From contig CAYWMD010000005.1 of the NCBI GenBank assembly GCA_964458575.1, positions 135,258 to 199,257 of the forward strand: 64,000 nucleotides of DNA, given 5' to 3'. The position numbers were made by a program, and so were the translations under genes. The notes beneath the pieces were generated by a model. The model had not been told where the DNA came from, ran no database searches, and worked only from the letters and a program-made list of their open reading frames with translations. Numbering within the stretch: position 1 is the stretch's first letter; the number at the start of each line of letters is the position of its first letter. Source of the DNA: CAYWMD01 sp964458575 (GTDB lineage Bacteria; Verrucomicrobiota; Verrucomicrobiia; Limisphaerales; JADLHS01). Below, in pieces: positions 18,183 through 28,159 of this stretch.

Positions 18183-20548
18183 ATGACACGCTGGCTCGCA
18201 GTCTGGCTCTCCGGTTGTTGCCTTGCGGCCCAGTCCACCCCGGTGAACTTCAACCGCGACATCCGGCCGGTCATGGCGGACACGTGTTTTCGTTGCCACG
18301 GTTTCGATGAAAAGGCGCGCAAGGCAAAGTTGCGGCTCGACGTCCGGGAAGATGCGTTGAAACCAACGAAGTCCGGCGAAGTGCCGATCGTCCCCGGCAA
18401 GCCGGAGCAAAGCGAACTCATCCGACGCATCCTCACCACCAGCGAAGACGACCGGATGCCGCCGGAGTCCATCCACAAGCCGCTCACGACGGAGCAGAAG
18501 GAACTTTTCCGGCGCTGGATTGCCGAAGGCGCGGAGTATCAAGCGCACTGGGCGTTCATCAAACCGGCGGAAGTCGTGCCGCCGAAAGTAAAGTTGTCGC
18601 GATGGGTGAGAACACCGGTGGACAATTTCATTCTTGCCCGGCTCGAACTACGGAATTGGCAGCCGGCGCGCGAGACGGACAAGCGGACGCTCCTGCGTCG
18701 GGTTTCGCTCGATTTGACCGGGATTCCGCCGACGCCCGCCGAGGTGGACGCGTTTCTGGCGGATCACTCGCCGCGCGCCTATGAAACCGTCGTGGACCGC
18801 CTGCTCGCCTCGCCACGTTACGGCGAACGGATGGCGCAGGATTGGCTGGATGCGGCGCGCTATGCCGACAGCAATGGCTATCAGGTGGATCGCGACCGCG
18901 AGTTGTGGGCGTGGCGCGACTGGGTCATCGAGGCGTTCAATCAAAACATGCCGTTCGACCAGTTCACGGTGGAACAATTGGCCGGCGACCTGTTGCCGGA
19001 TGCCAGGCTCGCCCAGAAAATTGCCACCGGTTTCAATCGCAACTGCATGATCAACGAGGAAGGGGGCATCATTCCGGAGGAGTTTCTCGCCGAGTATTGC
19101 GCGGACCGCGTCGAGACGACCAGCACGGTCTGGCTGGGACTCACGATGGGTTGCGCGCGTTGCCACGATCACAAGTACGATCCGCTGACCCAAAAGGATT
19201 ATTATTCCCTGGTCGCGTTTTTTCACAACGTGACGGAAAAGGGGGTGGGCGATTACAGCCAGCCGATTCGCCGGAACACACCGCCTTTCGTCAAGCTGCC
19301 GGCGCCGGAGGCCGAAGCGAAATTGGCCGCTCTTCGGCGCGACCTGGAGAAAGCCAGCCGGCGGCTGGCAAAACTAACCTCAACCAACAGCCCGGATTAC
19401 GCGGCGCTGACCAACCGCATTGCGAGGCTCAAGAAGCAGACTGAGGAGACCGATTTGACCATTCCGGTCACGCTCGTGATGGCGGAGCTGTCGGAGCCGC
19501 GCCCGACGTTCGTGCTGCTACGCGGCGACTACGACAAGAAGGGCGACCGGGTCTCCGCTATTACGCCGTCGCAGTTGCCGCCGTTTCCATCCGGCCAACC
19601 CACCAACCGCCTGGGCCTGGCCCGCTGGCTCGTGTCGCCGGACAATCCGTTGACGGCGCGCGTCACGGTCAACCGCTTGTGGCAGTCGGCTTTTGGCAGC
19701 GGCCTGGTGCGCACGACCGAGGACTTCGGGACGCGGGGTGAATTGCCCAGTCATCCGGAATTGCTCGACTGGCTCGCCAACGAGTTCGTTCGCACCGGCT
19801 GGGACGTGAAGCGCATGATGAAGCTGCTGGTGATGAGCGGGACCTACCGGCAGGACTCACGTGTGACACCGGAGTTGCGGACATTGGACCCGGACAACCG
19901 GCTGCTGGCGCGTGGCCCCCGTTACCGGCTGTCGGCGGAGGCAATTCGCGACCAGGCGTTGGCGGTCAGCGGCCTGTTGGTGGAAAAAGTCGGCGGCCCA
20001 TCGGTAAAACCATATCATCCGGAGGGCCTTTACCAGCAGGTCACGTCGGGACTCGGAACGACCAACTATGTCCCGGGTCAGGGTGCTGATTTGTATCGGC
20101 GCAGCCTTTACACGTATTGGAAACGTTCCGTTCCGAACCCGGCCATGCTCGTTTTCGACGCGCCCTTCCGGGAAACCTGCACGGTGCGGCGATCGCGCAC
20201 CACGACACCGCTGCAGGCGCTCAACCTGCTCAACGACCCGACTTACGTCGAGGCTTCGCGATTCCTCGCCCAGCGGATGATGCGGGAAGGGGGAAGCTCG
20301 CCGGAATCGCGCATCCGGCTGGGCTTTCGGCTGGTGGCCGATCGCGAGCCACGCCCGGCGGAATTGCGCGTGTTGGTGGCCGGTTGGCGACGAATGGAAT
20401 CCAGTTTTCGCCCGGACCGTTCCGCCGCCGAGAAGCTGCTCGCCGTGGGGGAAACAAAAGGCGATCCGACTTTGGACGTTGTGGAACTCGCCGCCTACGC
20501 GACGGTGGCCAGCACATTGTTGAACTTGGACGAAACCCTCACGAAGGA

Positions 20549-20552
<4 letters not shown>
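18183..20552 (+). CDS. PSD1-type protein: cytochrome-c-like + DUF1549 + DUF1553
   Basis: A 789-residue secreted protein. After a signal peptide (MTRWLAVWLSGCCLAAQS), the PSC1 cytochrome-c-like segment carries C35-FRC-H39 for haem. DUF1549 follows at about residues 150-360, including the second CARCHDHKYDPLTQKDYY motif near residue 322. DUF1553 lies at about 470-740 with NRLGLARWLVSPDNPLTARV, NRLWQ, LDWLANEF and RRSRTTTPLQALNLLNDP. The family is highly expanded in Planctomycetota and Verrucomicrobiota and is thought to act in extracellular polysaccharide use. An upstream ATG at 18159 is possible. Its stop overlaps the DUF1501 start. Confidence 0.9.
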
Positions 20553-22009
<1,457 letters not shown>

Positions 22010-22439
22010 GCAGGCAGTCCAAAAGCCCGAACCAAATCGCCGCATCGCCGGGCGCGGCCTCAACCAAGCCCCTGGGCAAACGACTCAGCAAGTCCTGCTT
22101 CAGCTTTTTTCCCTTCTCGCCGGTCCCGGTGCGGGCGCGGGGATTTGCGGCGAGCGCCGCCCAAATGGGCGGCAAGATTGAACCCTGAACCTGCTGCAGC
22201 AAAGGTGGAAGTGCCATTGGGGAGACTTCAGCCTAATCCGAAGTGGCGTTTGCGGGATCAATATCAGGAAGAGGCGCGGTTTCGGCATCTGGCAGTGTGC
22301 CAGAGGAGTTGTCTGAAACTCATGCCACAAATTGCTCACGGAGCGCGGCGTTCAATTGCCGAATTTCGCCTGGAAACCAACTGGCGCGCTCACGTTGAAG
22401 CGGGCTGAAATTCGCACTCAGGTTTTTGGGAGATGGTTT
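22010..22439. other. 430-bp region without a supported gene
   Basis: Short open frames exist on both strands but none has a recognisable motif. One 75-codon frame on the minus strand (21990-22217) overlaps the 3' end of the DUF1501 gene and is not supported. No terminator with a T-run is evident. Confidence 0.45.
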
Positions 22440-22970
22440 CTAGCCAGCGTCCGATCCAGTCCTTCGAGTTGCTTCCGGGGCGGTTGACAACGCATCCACC
22501 CCGGACGTGTATGGACGTAGGCGGACTCCCCATCTGGGCACGTGCTCGCGATAGATCTCCCACTGGCGACCAAACAACTGCTGCATTTTCTTCTCTTCGT
22601 AAAGCACCACCCGCAGGTGGAACATGACCGAAACCAACACCGCATAAGCGTAGTTCCAGGGATTGCCCGTGGATAGCGCCCAGCCGAGCGTCACCAAATT
22701 GACGCCCACGTACATGGGATTGCGGTTGAAACGGTAGAGGTCCTGAACAACAAGGTGTTTCGGCGGGTCCCACGGGGCAAGGGTGCCGCGGCCGCGGCGG
22801 TAAAAGGAGACCACGGAGATAAGTAGGATACTTCCGCCGACCACGACCAATATCAGTCCGTAGTTTGTCGGCGCAACCTGCGGGCCGGTCAGCCGTGAGA
22901 GAAGCCAGGGAAACAAGCCGGCGACCAGAGCTGGGAGCGAAAAGAACGCCAAAATGGCCCGGAACATCAT
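22440..22970 (-). CDS. Isoprenylcysteine/phospholipid methyltransferase-like membrane protein
   Basis: A 176-residue protein with four or five hydrophobic helices and the ICMT/PEMT signature: RFNRNPMYVGVNLVTLGWAL near residue 80-99 and LYEEKKMQQLFG near 145, the region that binds S-adenosylmethionine. Members methylate lipids, isoprenylated proteins or small substrates at the membrane. It is divergent from the serine-palmitoyltransferase-like gene, so a part in lipid modification is conceivable but unproven. Starts at 22970 and 22967 are both ATG. Confidence 0.78.
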   Translation of the reverse strand: MMFRAILAFFSLPALVAGLFPWLLSRLTGPQVAPTNYGLILVVVGGSILLISVVSFYRRGRGTLAPWDPPKHLVVQDLYRFNRNPMYVGVNLVTLGWALSTGNPWNYAYAVLVSVMFHLRVVLYEEKKMQQLFGRQWEIYREHVPRWGVRLRPYTSGVDALSTAPEATRRTGSDAG

Positions 22971-23130
22971 AGCTGGGGCAGTATGTCCTAACAGCGCTGG
23001 GAGCGCCAGTCATGCGTTCAGTCATGGGTCTTGTCCGCCAACCCAAACAGGGGGCGGTTTGGCTTTGGTTGAGCGTCATGGCAATCAATGATCTGGCGTT
23101 AATCCCGAAAACCAGCATGGATTTGGTAAA

Positions 23131-24513
23131 ATGGCCGTCAGCGCCGTTCAGGAAATGGGGTGTGATTATTTGATTGAATTGGCCGGGCAAAAAATGCGAA
23201 ACATTTGGGTGTCAAATATGTTGAGGGACACTCAGACGGCCACAGTGGCCTCTGCGCCGGCGGATTGGGAATCGCCGGTGGCGGAGGCTTCGAACAACGG
23301 ATTGACTGCCAACGGGGCCAGTGCCAACGGACTTCCGCTTATGGAAAAGGTCCGGGACTACCGCGCGGCAGAGCAGGTGCGGGCGATGGGGCTTTATCCC
23401 TACTTCCGCACCATTTCGTCCGCCCAGGACACCGAGGTCATCATCGAGGGCCGGAAGGTCCTGATGTTCGGCTCGAACAGTTACCTCGGGCTGACGAACC
23501 ATCCCAAGGTCAAAGAAGCGGCCAAGGCGGCGGTGGAGAAGTACGGCAGCGGTTGCGCCGGGTCGCGCTTTTTGAACGGCACGCTGGACATTCATTTGAA
23601 GCTGGAAGAGGCACTGGCCCGGTTGACGAGGAAGGAAGCGGTCCTGGTTTACAGCACGGGTTTCCAGGTCAACTTGGGCGTCATCAGCGCCCTGGTCGGC
23701 AAGGACGATTATGTGTTGGGAGACAAGAGCAATCACGCCAGCATCGTCGAGGGCTGCCGGCTGTCGCCGGGCGAATTCGTGCGTTTCCCGCACCGCGACA
23801 TGCGCGGGCTTGACCGGCGGTTGCAGCGGATTCCGCGCGACGCGGGCAAGTTGATTGTCGTGGACGGCGTGTTCAGCATGGAGGGGGACATCATCCAGTT
23901 GCCGGAGTTGTGCCGGCTGGCGGAGGCGCATCGGGCCATGGTGATGGTGGACGACGCGCACGGCATCGGCGTGCTGGGCCGGAACGGCGCGGGTACGGCC
24001 GAGCATTTCGGGCTGACGGACAAGGTGCATTTGATCATGGGGACGTTCAGCAAGTCGCTGGCAAGCCTGGGCGGGTTCATCGCCTCCGACGCGGCCACAG
24101 TTGATTATCTGAAACACAATTCGCGCGAGTTGATCTTCAGCGCGAGCATGAGTCCCGCGAACGCGGCGGCGGTGTTGACGGCGGTGGAAATCATGGTCGC
24201 TGAACCGGAGCGCATCCAGCGGTTGTGGCAGGCGACGGACCGAATGAAGCAGGGTTTGATTTCGCTGGGCTTTGATCTGGGCGCAACGGAGACGCCCATT
24301 CTGCCGGTGTATTGCCGGGATCTGGTGGCGACGTTTCAGTTTTGCAAGCGGTTGCACGAGGAGGGCATGTTCGTGAATCCGGTGGTTTCGCCGGGAGTGG
24401 CGCCGGGCCAGGAGTTGATTCGCATCAGTCTCATGGCCACGCACACGGACGATCAGATAGACTTCGCGCTCGAAAAAATGGGCAAAGTGGGCAAGGAACT
24501 CGGCCTGCTTTGA
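23131..24513 (+). CDS. Alpha-oxoamine synthase, serine palmitoyltransferase-like
   Basis: A PLP enzyme of up to 460 residues. The catalytic core starts near the Met at 23341 ([20 protein letters not shown]), where [20 protein letters not shown] closely follows bacterial SPT wording. Other blocks: [38 protein letters not shown] and the PLP lysine in FSK308-SLASLGGF. The family condenses an acyl thioester with an amino acid; the neighbours (reductase, AUR1-like, N-acyltransferase) favour serine palmitoyltransferase over 8-amino-7-oxononanoate synthase or glycine C-acetyltransferase. The first 70 residues are low in complexity; starts at 23131, 23194, 23218 and 23341 are possible and no Shine-Dalgarno decides. 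Confidence 0.82.
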   Translation: MAVSAVQEMGCDYLIELAGQKMRNIWVSNMLRDTQTATVASAPADWESPVAEASNNGLTANGASANGLPLMEKVRDYRAAEQVRAMGLYPYFRTISSAQDTEVIIEGRKVLMFGSNSYLGLTNHPKVKEAAKAAVEKYGSGCAGSRFLNGTLDIHLKLEEALARLTRKEAVLVYSTGFQVNLGVISALVGKDDYVLGDKSNHASIVEGCRLSPGEFVRFPHRDMRGLDRRLQRIPRDAGKLIVVDGVFSMEGDIIQLPELCRLAEAHRAMVMVDDAHGIGVLGRNGAGTAEHFGLTDKVHLIMGTFSKSLASLGGFIASDAATVDYLKHNSRELIFSASMSPANAAAVLTAVEIMVAEPERIQRLWQATDRMKQGLISLGFDLGATETPILPVYCRDLVATFQFCKRLHEEGMFVNPVVSPGVAPGQELIRISLMATHTDDQIDFALEKMGKVGKELGLL

Positions 24514-24654
24514 GTGCGGCGCGCGGCGTTCACGCCGCTTCAACATGCGAAGCGCAAGCCCGACGGATAATCCCAACATCGTACCGCAACGGACGGTGAA
24601 GCAGCCTGAAGTCCGCGCCCCGAGGAGCCGATTTGTGCACGCTTCGAAGATTTC

Positions 24655-25638
24655 ATGAAAGTTCTCCTCACCGGCGCGAGCGGCTTTGTTGGGAGTCATA
24701 TCCTGGACGCCTTGCGCGCGCGCGGGCTGGCGGTGCGGGTGTTGTTGCGCCAATCCAGCAGTCGCCGCTTCATCGAGCCTCATCTCCGGGACATTGAAGT
24801 GTGTGAGGGCGGCATTGGCGACCTGGCGAGTCTCGAACGGGCGATGGAAGGCGTGACGCACGTGATCCATTGTGCCGGCGCCACGAAGGCGCGGCGAAAT
24901 GCGGAATTCTACGAGATCAATCAACAGGGCACGCGGAACGTCATTGAAGCTGCGAATCGGCACGTGGGGAAAATCCTGCGGTTCGTTCACATCTCCAGTC
25001 TGGCGGCTGCGCACCCGGCGACGGCGACTTCGCCGGCACGGGAGGAGGATCTTGCGGCGCCGGTGTCGGAGTACGGTCGAAGCAAACTGGCCGCCGAACA
25101 GGAGGTCGTGGAACGGTGCAAAGTGGCGTTCACGATTTTGCGGCCGCCGGCGGTTTACGGGCCGAGGGACGAAGGTTTTCTCTCGATGTTCCAAGCCGTG
25201 CGCAAGCATTTCGTTCCGAGGTTCACCGGCGGCGTCAAGGAAATGAGCATCGTCTTCGCGCCGGACCTGGCCGAAGCTGCGGTGAACTGCCTGACCCATC
25301 CGGCCGCAGCCGGGCGAACTTACTATGTTGCATCGCCCGAGGCGGTGAGCGCGGGCGGGTTCTGCGAGGAGATTGCCCGGCAATTGAACGTCCGGACATT
25401 TTCATTAGGGCTGCCCGTGCCGGTGCTCTGGCCGGTGTGCGCGCTGAGCGAACTTTTCTGCCGTTTGACGGGCAAGCCCAGCTTGTTGAACCGGCAGAAA
25501 TACCGTGAGCTGCGCGCGCCGGGCTGGGTTTGCGATGCAAGCCGTCTGCGCAACGAGGTCGGCTTTGTCGCGTCCACGTCACTCGCTGAAGGCATTCGGC
25601 AGACGGTGGCGTGGTATCGGCAGAACAGGCTGATTTAA
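24655..25638 (+). CDS. NAD(P)-dependent epimerase/dehydratase-type reductase (candidate ceramide reductase, CerR-like)
   Basis: A 327-residue extended short-chain dehydrogenase. The Rossmann motif is G7-ASGFVG at the N-terminus, and the catalytic pair is Y140-GRSK144. It also has HCAGATKARRNAEFYEINQQ and LRPPAVYGPRDEGFLSMF, usual for the epimerase family. In Caulobacter a protein of this fold reduces the 3-keto group during ceramide synthesis; the position 141 bp after an SPT-like gene is the reason for suggesting the same here. Sugar-nucleotide or sterol-type substrates remain possible. Confidence 0.75.
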   Translation: MKVLLTGASGFVGSHILDALRARGLAVRVLLRQSSSRRFIEPHLRDIEVCEGGIGDLASLERAMEGVTHVIHCAGATKARRNAEFYEINQQGTRNVIEAANRHVGKILRFVHISSLAAAHPATATSPAREEDLAAPVSEYGRSKLAAEQEVVERCKVAFTILRPPAVYGPRDEGFLSMFQAVRKHFVPRFTGGVKEMSIVFAPDLAEAAVNCLTHPAAAGRTYYVASPEAVSAGGFCEEIARQLNVRTFSLGLPVPVLWPVCALSELFCRLTGKPSLLNRQKYRELRAPGWVCDASRLRNEVGFVASTSLAEGIRQTVAWYRQNRLI

Positions 25639-25690
25639 TTGCATGACCGACAAATCATCCATTCCGCCAAAACTGACTTTTGAAAAGCCC

Positions 25691-25730
25691 TTCACCTCGT
25701 CCCTCTTCCCAACCGATGGGGAGAGGGTGA
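25691..25730. repeat. Dispersed palindromic repeat, CCCTCTCCCC family, intergenic
   Basis: TCACC at 25692-25696 and CCTCTTCCCA pair with TGGGGAGAGG and GGTGA at 25718-25730. It lies between the reductase and the AUR1/PAP2-like gene and is an imperfect copy of the element also found inside nadE. Confidence 0.7.
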
Positions 25731-25770
25731 TCGCAGGCCAGGTCCAGGGCTTGCCGTTTTCAGTTCGGAA

Positions 25771-26754
25771 ATGTGTTCGGACCAACAGTCTGGAAGCAAC
25801 AAAGTGACGCGGCATTACACGTTCATTGATTACGCCACCCAGGGTTACATGCTGCTGGTGGGGGTGTTGATTCTGCTCTTGCACGGCGATGCCGTTCCGA
25901 TCTGGCGCTGGCTGGTGCTGGCGCACGCAATCGGCATCCTGGTCGTGCATCTGTTGATTCTAGGGCACGCGCGTTTTCCATCGCATCCGGTCCTCAGGTT
26001 TCTGCGCCATTTCTATCCGGTGTTGCTTTACACCGGCTTTTACCGGGAGACGGGGGAATTGAACCAGATGACCACGGACGGATACTTGGATCCGTTCTTC
26101 GTGCGACTGGAGCATGGGATGTTTGGCACGCAACCGAGTCTCGCGTTCATGCAAGTCCTGCCGTTTCGGTGGGTGGGCGAAATCTTTTACGCGTCGTATT
26201 TCTCTTATTACGTCATGATTGCCGGGGTGGGAATTGCGCTTTACGTGCGGGACCGCCGACAGTTCTTCCATTACGTTTCGGTCGTCTCGTTTGTGTTTTA
26301 CCTCTGCTATCTGGTTTACATTTTCACACCGGTCATGGGGCCGCGGGTGTTTGAACGGGCGATTGACGGCTACGAACTGCCCGCCAGGTTTCGGCCGGAA
26401 GGCAGCCTCGAAATCCCCGCCGCCGTTCATGCGGGCGTGTTTTTCCGGCTCATGGGTTGGGTTTATGCGACGTTTGAATCGCCGGGTGCGGCGTTCCCCA
26501 GCAGTCACGTGACGGTGGCACTGACCACCGTGTATTTCTCATTTCGCTACCTGCGGCCCATCCGCTTCATTCACTTGGGGATCGCGGTCTTGCTGTGTCT
26601 TTCCACGGTGTATGGTCGGTACCATTACGTTGTGGATGTTGTGGCGGGCGTGGTTACGGCGTTGGCGCTGGTGCCGTTGGGGAACTGGCTCTACTTTCGC
26701 TTTCGGAAACCGGAGGAGGTCGCAACGTCCGACAATCGCAGCGCGCCGACTTAA
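25771..26754 (+). CDS. PAP2/AUR1-like membrane enzyme (candidate sphingolipid head-group enzyme)
   Basis: A 327-residue protein with about seven hydrophobic helices. The two conserved PAP2_3/AUR1 blocks are present: F242-PSSH246-V and Y284-H285-YVVD289-VVAG, which supply the catalytic His-His-Asp triad in inositol-phosphorylceramide synthases and related phosphatases. The third, Lys/Arg block of classical PAP2 enzymes is not evident, as in AUR1-type members. Placement after SPT- and reductase-like genes suggests head-group transfer to, or dephosphorylation of, a sphingolipid. A GTG at 25804 is an alternative start. The stop overlaps that of the convergent gene (TTAA, 26751-26754). Confidence 0.75.
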   Translation: MCSDQQSGSNKVTRHYTFIDYATQGYMLLVGVLILLLHGDAVPIWRWLVLAHAIGILVVHLLILGHARFPSHPVLRFLRHFYPVLLYTGFYRETGELNQMTTDGYLDPFFVRLEHGMFGTQPSLAFMQVLPFRWVGEIFYASYFSYYVMIAGVGIALYVRDRRQFFHYVSVVSFVFYLCYLVYIFTPVMGPRVFERAIDGYELPARFRPEGSLEIPAAVHAGVFFRLMGWVYATFESPGAAFPSSHVTVALTTVYFSFRYLRPIRFIHLGIAVLLCLSTVYGRYHYVVDVVAGVVTALALVPLGNWLYFRFRKPEEVATSDNRSAPT

Positions 26755-27881
26755 AGCGGTCGTTCGTAAACGCGGTAGGTTTTGTAGGGTTTGCCGCCGA
26801 ATAATTCGATGACCCGTTGCACGGCGGTGTTGTCCTCCAAAATCCACGAAGCCTCGATTTCGCGGAAGCCCAGCCGGAAACCCGTGCGCAATCCTTCCGC
26901 GAGCATGGCGGCTTCGATGCCGCGCCCGCGGTAACTGGCCTTCACGCCGAGCGTGATGACGCGGCAAACGTCGGGAACTTTCCAGCCCAGCAGGTACGGG
27001 ATGAAGCCAAGAAACTTCGGCGTGAGCAGGCGGCCCTTGAGCGGCTTGAAGGCCTGGTTGAAGTCCGGCATGGCCAGCAGAAAACCCACGGGCTCTTGCG
27101 GTGTTTCAGCCACGTAGGCCAGGCCCTCGGTCAGCAGCGGTTTGAGTCGCGCCGCCATGAAATCCACCTCCGCGTCGGTCATGGGAACGAACCCCCAGTT
27201 GTCCTGCCAGGCTTCGTTGTAAACTGCCTTCACCTTGGTCAGGCATTTGGCGAGGTTGCGCTTGCGGATGGGCGTGATGGTAATGTCCGGTTCGCGCCTT
27301 TGGAACTTCGCCGCAATCCGTTCGAACCGGTTCATTGGCGTGTTGGCGAGGTTGAAGAAATAGGCGAGCAGGTCCTTCGCTTTCACGAATCCCTCGCCGG
27401 CAATCAGCTCGGCGTAATAGGGCGGGTTGTAGGTCATCATGAACACCGGCGACGAATCGAAGCCGTTCACCAGCAGACCACCCTCCTCGTTGGTGGTGGG
27501 GTTGAGCGGACCCAGAATCCTGGTCAGACCCCGGCTGCGCGCCCAATTCATGGCCGCGTCCATCAACGCATGCGCAACCTCGCGATCATTGATACACTCG
27601 AAGAAGCCGAAAAACGCGGCGTTCGCCTTCTGATACGAATTGAAGTTCCGGTCCACGACGCCGGCAATGCGCCCGACATCGCGCCCGTCGCGAACCGCCA
27701 CCCACAATTGCAGTTCCGCGTGGTCGAAGAGCGGGTTTGCGTCCGCAAAAACTTTTTTCAGATCCGACAGCAACGGCGCAACCCAGAGGCGATCGTTTTG
27801 GTAAATGCCGTAGCTGACGTGCAGGAAACGATTGATGTTCGCGGCGGCGCGTGACAACGGGACTACGGAAACACTGGTCAT
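26751..27881 (-). CDS. GNAT-type acyltransferase (candidate bacterial ceramide synthase)
   Basis: A 376-residue protein of the long GNAT-like family. Blocks include DRLWVAPLLSDLKKVF, WVAVRDGRDVGRIAGVVDRN, FFGFFECIN, LGPLNPTTNEEGGLLVNGFD, MMTYNPPYYAEL and the acyl-CoA-site-like LGVKASYRGRGIEAAML near residue 325. Proteins of this length and pattern have been proposed, and in Caulobacter shown, to N-acylate sphingoid bases; I recall the family from its wording rather than from an alignment. It is convergent to the PAP2-like gene rather than in the same operon. Generic N-acetyltransferase is the alternative. Confidence 0.66.
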   Translation of the reverse strand: MTSVSVVPLSRAAANINRFLHVSYGIYQNDRLWVAPLLSDLKKVFADANPLFDHAELQLWVAVRDGRDVGRIAGVVDRNFNSYQKANAAFFGFFECINDREVAHALMDAAMNWARSRGLTRILGPLNPTTNEEGGLLVNGFDSSPVFMMTYNPPYYAELIAGEGFVKAKDLLAYFFNLANTPMNRFERIAAKFQRREPDITITPIRKRNLAKCLTKVKAVYNEAWQDNWGFVPMTDAEVDFMAARLKPLLTEGLAYVAETPQEPVGFLLAMPDFNQAFKPLKGRLLTPKFLGFIPYLLGWKVPDVCRVITLGVKASYRGRGIEAAMLAEGLRTGFRLGFREIEASWILEDNTAVQRVIELFGGKPYKTYRVYERPL

Positions 27882-28010
27882 GAGCGAAGGAATCTAGTGG
27901 GAGACAAAACGAGAATGAAGCGAAATCCTGAGAGGAGATGCGCGCGGTAAAAAAACGCGCGGAAGCAACCAGGAACTTTTTCACCGCCGCAAAACCGGCG
28001 GGCTTTTTCC

Positions 28011-28019
28011 GGTGAACAA
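28011..28019 (+). promoter_or_regulatory. GGTGAACAA half-site upstream of the RNA promoter
   Basis: GGTGAACAA at 28011-28019 repeats the arm of the 13-bp palindrome at 28076-28111. Together they give three copies of one word in about 100 bp between a divergent protein gene and an RNA promoter, suggesting a regulator binding site. This is inference from sequence only. Confidence 0.35.
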
Positions 28020-28075
28020 CGTTCTGCGCGGATGCGTGGAGAACCTTGATTTCATTGGTCCGATTGACTTGTTCC

Positions 28076-28111
28076 CAGCTTGTTCACCGCGTGTTTTTGG
28101 TGAACAAGCTG
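28076..28111. promoter_or_regulatory. Perfect 13-bp palindrome between acyltransferase gene and large RNA
   Basis: CAGCTTGTTCACC at 28076-28088 is exactly complementary to GGTGAACAAGCTG at 28099-28111, with a 10-base loop ending in TTTTT. It lies just upstream of the proposed RNA promoter and could be an operator. It is not followed by a long T-run on the plus strand. Confidence 0.5.
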
Positions 28112-28125
28112 TGCATATCAATTCG

Positions 28126-28153
28126 TTGTCGGTTTTCAAAAAGCGGCTATGAT
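28126..28153 (+). promoter_or_regulatory. Sigma70-like promoter of the large RNA
   Basis: TTGTCG at 28126-28131 and TATGAT at 28148-28153 are separated by 16 bases, near-consensus spacing and sequence. Transcription would begin about 28160, immediately before the hairpin-rich region. Confidence 0.55.
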
Positions 28154-28159
28154 GTTCGC

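Noticed and set aside
22145..22408. 87-codon plus-strand open frame in the 22-22.4 kb gap
   Set aside because: No motif and no ribosome-binding site; a frame of this length is expected by chance in GC-rich DNA.
23212..25383. Very long open frame (723 codons) on the minus strand across the SPT-like and reductase genes
   Set aside because: It is the antisense shadow of two strongly supported plus-strand genes in GC-rich DNA and has no recognisable domain.
27984..28008. Terminator-like hairpin (CCGCC/GGCGG followed by GCTTTTT) on the plus strand
   Set aside because: There is no plus-strand gene immediately upstream that it would end, and the stem is short, so it was not annotated as a terminator.
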